Source: Paludibacteraceae bacterium (GTDB taxonomy: Bacteria > Bacteroidota > Bacteroidia > Bacteroidales > Paludibacteraceae). From it: a stretch of DNA of 42,328 bases. The position numbers and the translations under genes were made by a program. The stretch covers positions 1-42,328 of the forward strand of contig CAJOMJ010000027.1 in assembly GCA_905235505.1 (NCBI GenBank), written 5' to 3'. Below the pieces are notes generated by a model. The model did not search any database. It was not told the DNA's origin and saw only the letters and a list, made by a program, of their open reading frames with translations. Within the stretch, counting starts at the first letter, position 1; each line of letters begins with the position of its first letter. Shown here piece by piece: positions 41,066 through 42,328 of this stretch.

Positions 41066-41573
41066 ACAATGTCGCCTCTTTACAAATCTTTTGTGAGAAA
41101 TCAGGTTCTTTCTCTTCTATAATTTTCAGGTATACTTCATCTGACATTGGTTTTAATTCTTCACCCACACGCATCAGTGCAACATCTTCAAATTTGAAAA
41201 CCATACCAATTGGACGCGAAGGCACATCTATTACAAGTACACGACCTTGCTTGGTCTCCGGATTCTCATACAATTCATATATGGTCGGCCGGATATTGGT
41301 GTCGCGATAGATATTGGATTCCAATTCGCCTATTTTCCCCTCACTTTGCTTGGTGCCGATTACTTTGTGCGGATAGGAATCGTGCATGCCAATCACCAAA
41401 CTTCCTCCTCCTTCATTACACAAGGCTATAACGTACCCTAAGATACATCTTCGCCGTTCGGCAGGTTTAATTTTCGAACCCCCGTCATATGAGATATTAC
41501 CATTCTCTCCTTGTTTAAACTCAATTCGGTCCTCGGATTCTTTTTTGTATTTTAATTCTTCAATAGTCCACAT
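40986..41573 (-). CDS. AlbA_2/Schlafen-type ATP-binding protein, N-terminal fragment
   Basis: A 195-residue N-terminal piece containing the AlbA_2 (Schlafen-related) domain: EDRIEFKQGEN near the start, ILGYVIALCNEGGGSLVIGMHDSY, and RVLVIDVPSRPIGMVFKF ... ALMRVGEELKPMS. It continues DDEAINILRHKYSIKQNN and then stops at 40986 after a shift near 40998-41010. The next frame picks up LTLPKEQIL at that point. One extra base, or two lost, in the CCTCTTAACTCTTCC tract accounts for the break. The intact protein would be about 580 residues. The N-terminus is complete; no TAnnTTTG promoter is obvious upstream. Confidence 0.8.
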   Translation of the reverse strand: MWTIEELKYKKESEDRIEFKQGENGNISYDGGSKIKPAERRRCILGYVIALCNEGGGSLVIGMHDSYPHKVIGTKQSEGKIGELESNIYRDTNIRPTIYELYENPETKQGRVLVIDVPSRPIGMVFKFEDVALMRVGEELKPMSDEVYLKIIEEKEPDFSQKICKEATLYDLDDEAINILRHKYSIKQNNPLNSS

Positions 41574-41780
41574 GATATTTTTCTATTTTTGTATCATAAT
41601 TAATATTCTTGTTTCTATTTCTTTTTCACCCCATCAGTTCCAACCATGTGGTAAAGAAAGTTGTTGTTTGGTTGCCGCGTTTGAGGCCGGGGATGTTGGT
41701 GTGTCTAAAATACACCCCTCCATATATAAGTCATAAAAAGCCTAAAATCTATCACCTAAAAAGGAAGTTTTTTATTTTTA
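41574..41780. other. Spacer with possible gene remnant and element copy C
   Basis: The gap holds the dispersed element and, on the minus strand (~41627-41703), a ~26-codon open stretch RHTNIPGLKRGNQTTTFF... ending in TGA. It reads like protein but has no start of its own. I cannot assign it; it may be the tail of a deleted gene or chance. Confidence 0.35.
41707..41755 (+). repeat. Dispersed intergenic element, copy C
   Basis: A 49-bp copy: ATACACCCCTCCATATATAAG, then TCATAAAAA, then GCCTAAAATCTATCAC. Its last 16 bases are identical to copy B. Like copy B, it sits just past the stop of a minus-strand gene, here the DUF2075 protein 25 bp away. Confidence 0.75.
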
Positions 41781-42328
41781 TTATATCTCCTCTATTCCTA
41801 AACTTTTGAGATAGTTATATGTACCATCATAGAACTGCGGCAAGCGAGTTGGGTCATCTTGGGAACCTTCGGGCACACAGATTATCATACCTTGACGGGC
41901 GCGCGTGAGAAGGACGCGATAGGCGTTAATCAAATAGGCTTGGCGGTCGGCTTTCTTGATATTATTCCATTTGTTACCACCGTTGAACTCAAAGAAATTC
42001 CAGCCTTTGGGTGTGTAGCGCAAATCACCATCCCATACCACACAAGTCCAATCGAGTTCAAGGCCTTGCACATCAAATTCAGACGCTGCATCTTCCAAGA
42101 AAAGAGACGAACGCACATCGTTGATGTCGTCTAAGAACCAGTGTACTGTGTCCGGTTTGCAACGAACATCAATTGCAAGTGGTTTGAGGCGATAGGCTTT
42201 AGAGGAAACTAACAGACCGTAACGCTCGTTCCCTCGTGCATGAGTACGTAGCCACTCTTTGGCTTTGTTCAGATCACGTGTTAATGCAATCGGGTATCTG
42301 TCTGCTATATCAGTATAAATCTTGCGGA
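41781..42328 (-). CDS. DUF2075 (Schlafen group 3-like) helicase-domain protein, 5' end beyond window
   Basis: 181 codons of the C-terminal part are visible; the frame stays open to the right edge. The order [48 protein letters not shown] and [23 protein letters not shown], with ending [14 protein letters not shown], is the typical C-terminal half of DUF2075 proteins, which carry a P-loop helicase/ATPase core. [10 protein letters not shown] is the QGLE-type motif also seen in UvrD-like helicases, and VLLTRARQG is the motif VI arginine block. The N-terminal part (often with a GIY-YIG or other nuclease-like domain) cannot be seen. These genes often lie in defence-rich regions; that is family-level context. 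Confidence 0.88.
   Translation of the reverse strand, partial: RKIYTDIADRYPIALTRDLNKAKEWLRTHARGNERYGLLVSSKAYRLKPLAIDVRCKPDTVHWFLDDINDVRSSLFLEDAASEFDVQGLELDWTCVVWDGDLRYTPKGWNFFEFNGGNKWNNIKKADRQAYLINAYRVLLTRARQGMIICVPEGSQDDPTRLPQFYDGTYNYLKSLGIEEI

Overview
The window looks like a chromosomal segment of a Bacteroidales bacterium (phylum Bacteroidota). I cannot fix the genus. The support is as follows. Seven promoter regions fit the Bacteroidota pattern TTG, 19-20 bp, then TAnnTTTG. The prolyl-tRNA synthetase is of the archaeal/eukaryotic-like type. TopA lacks visible zinc-finger cysteines. Large secreted proteins end in a short conserved tail resembling type IX secretion sorting signals. An ECF sigma / membrane anti-sigma-like / DUF4252 operon and a DUF6150-type repeat protein are also present.

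Layout. 0.1-1.6 kb: secreted two-repeat protein with a sorting-type tail. 1.8-6.0 kb (minus): nagB, a TerB/DnaJ-domain protein, rpe and comEC, closely packed. 6.1-12.9 kb (plus): dgt, then a DNA-maintenance run made of a uracil/hypoxanthine-DNA-glycosylase-like protein, an Ogt/MGMT-type alkyltransferase, two tandem DUF488 proteins and a 1045-residue helicase. The helicase carries an unusual N-terminal module ahead of a Pif1-like core, an HRDC domain and an HTH-like tail. 13.2-14.4 kb: exported alpha/beta hydrolase. 14.4-19.0 kb (minus): proS, topA, a small lipoprotein and tRNA-Pro(CGG), with strong hairpins around the tRNA. 19.0-19.3 kb: non-coding, with TGACA-AAA-TGTCA palindromes and a 14-bp-stem inverted repeat. 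19.3-30.0 kb (minus): a 3373-residue secreted multidomain LamG protein and a lipoprotein in one operon. 30.2-34.2 kb: a frameshifted DUF6150-like repeat gene, a SUMF1/FGE-like lipoprotein and an exported SagB-like nitroreductase (minus), diverging from the ECF sigma operon (plus).

34.2-42.3 kb is accessory in character. A dispersed ~36-49 bp element occurs at 34.26, 37.99 and 41.71 kb. The copies bracket two gene blocks of about 3.7 kb. The first block holds a DUF4143 ATPase, a nucleoside 2-deoxyribosyltransferase-like protein, a 51-residue Pmp3-like membrane peptide, a PheC-like lipoprotein and a cupin. The second holds a Fic protein, a frameshifted Vsr endonuclease and a frameshifted AlbA_2/Schlafen-type ATP-binding protein. 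A DUF2075 helicase-like gene runs off the right edge. This block also holds a 33-bp tandem repeat and helically phased TGTCCAAAAA repeats.

The two strongest leads for something undescribed are the glycosylase / alkyltransferase / DUF488 / DUF488 / fused-helicase run (7.5-12.9 kb) and the repeat-bracketed accessory blocks at the right. Three single-base-type frameshifts (30.45, 39.35 and 41.0 kb) all fall in the right-hand quarter. They are either real decay or assembly errors.
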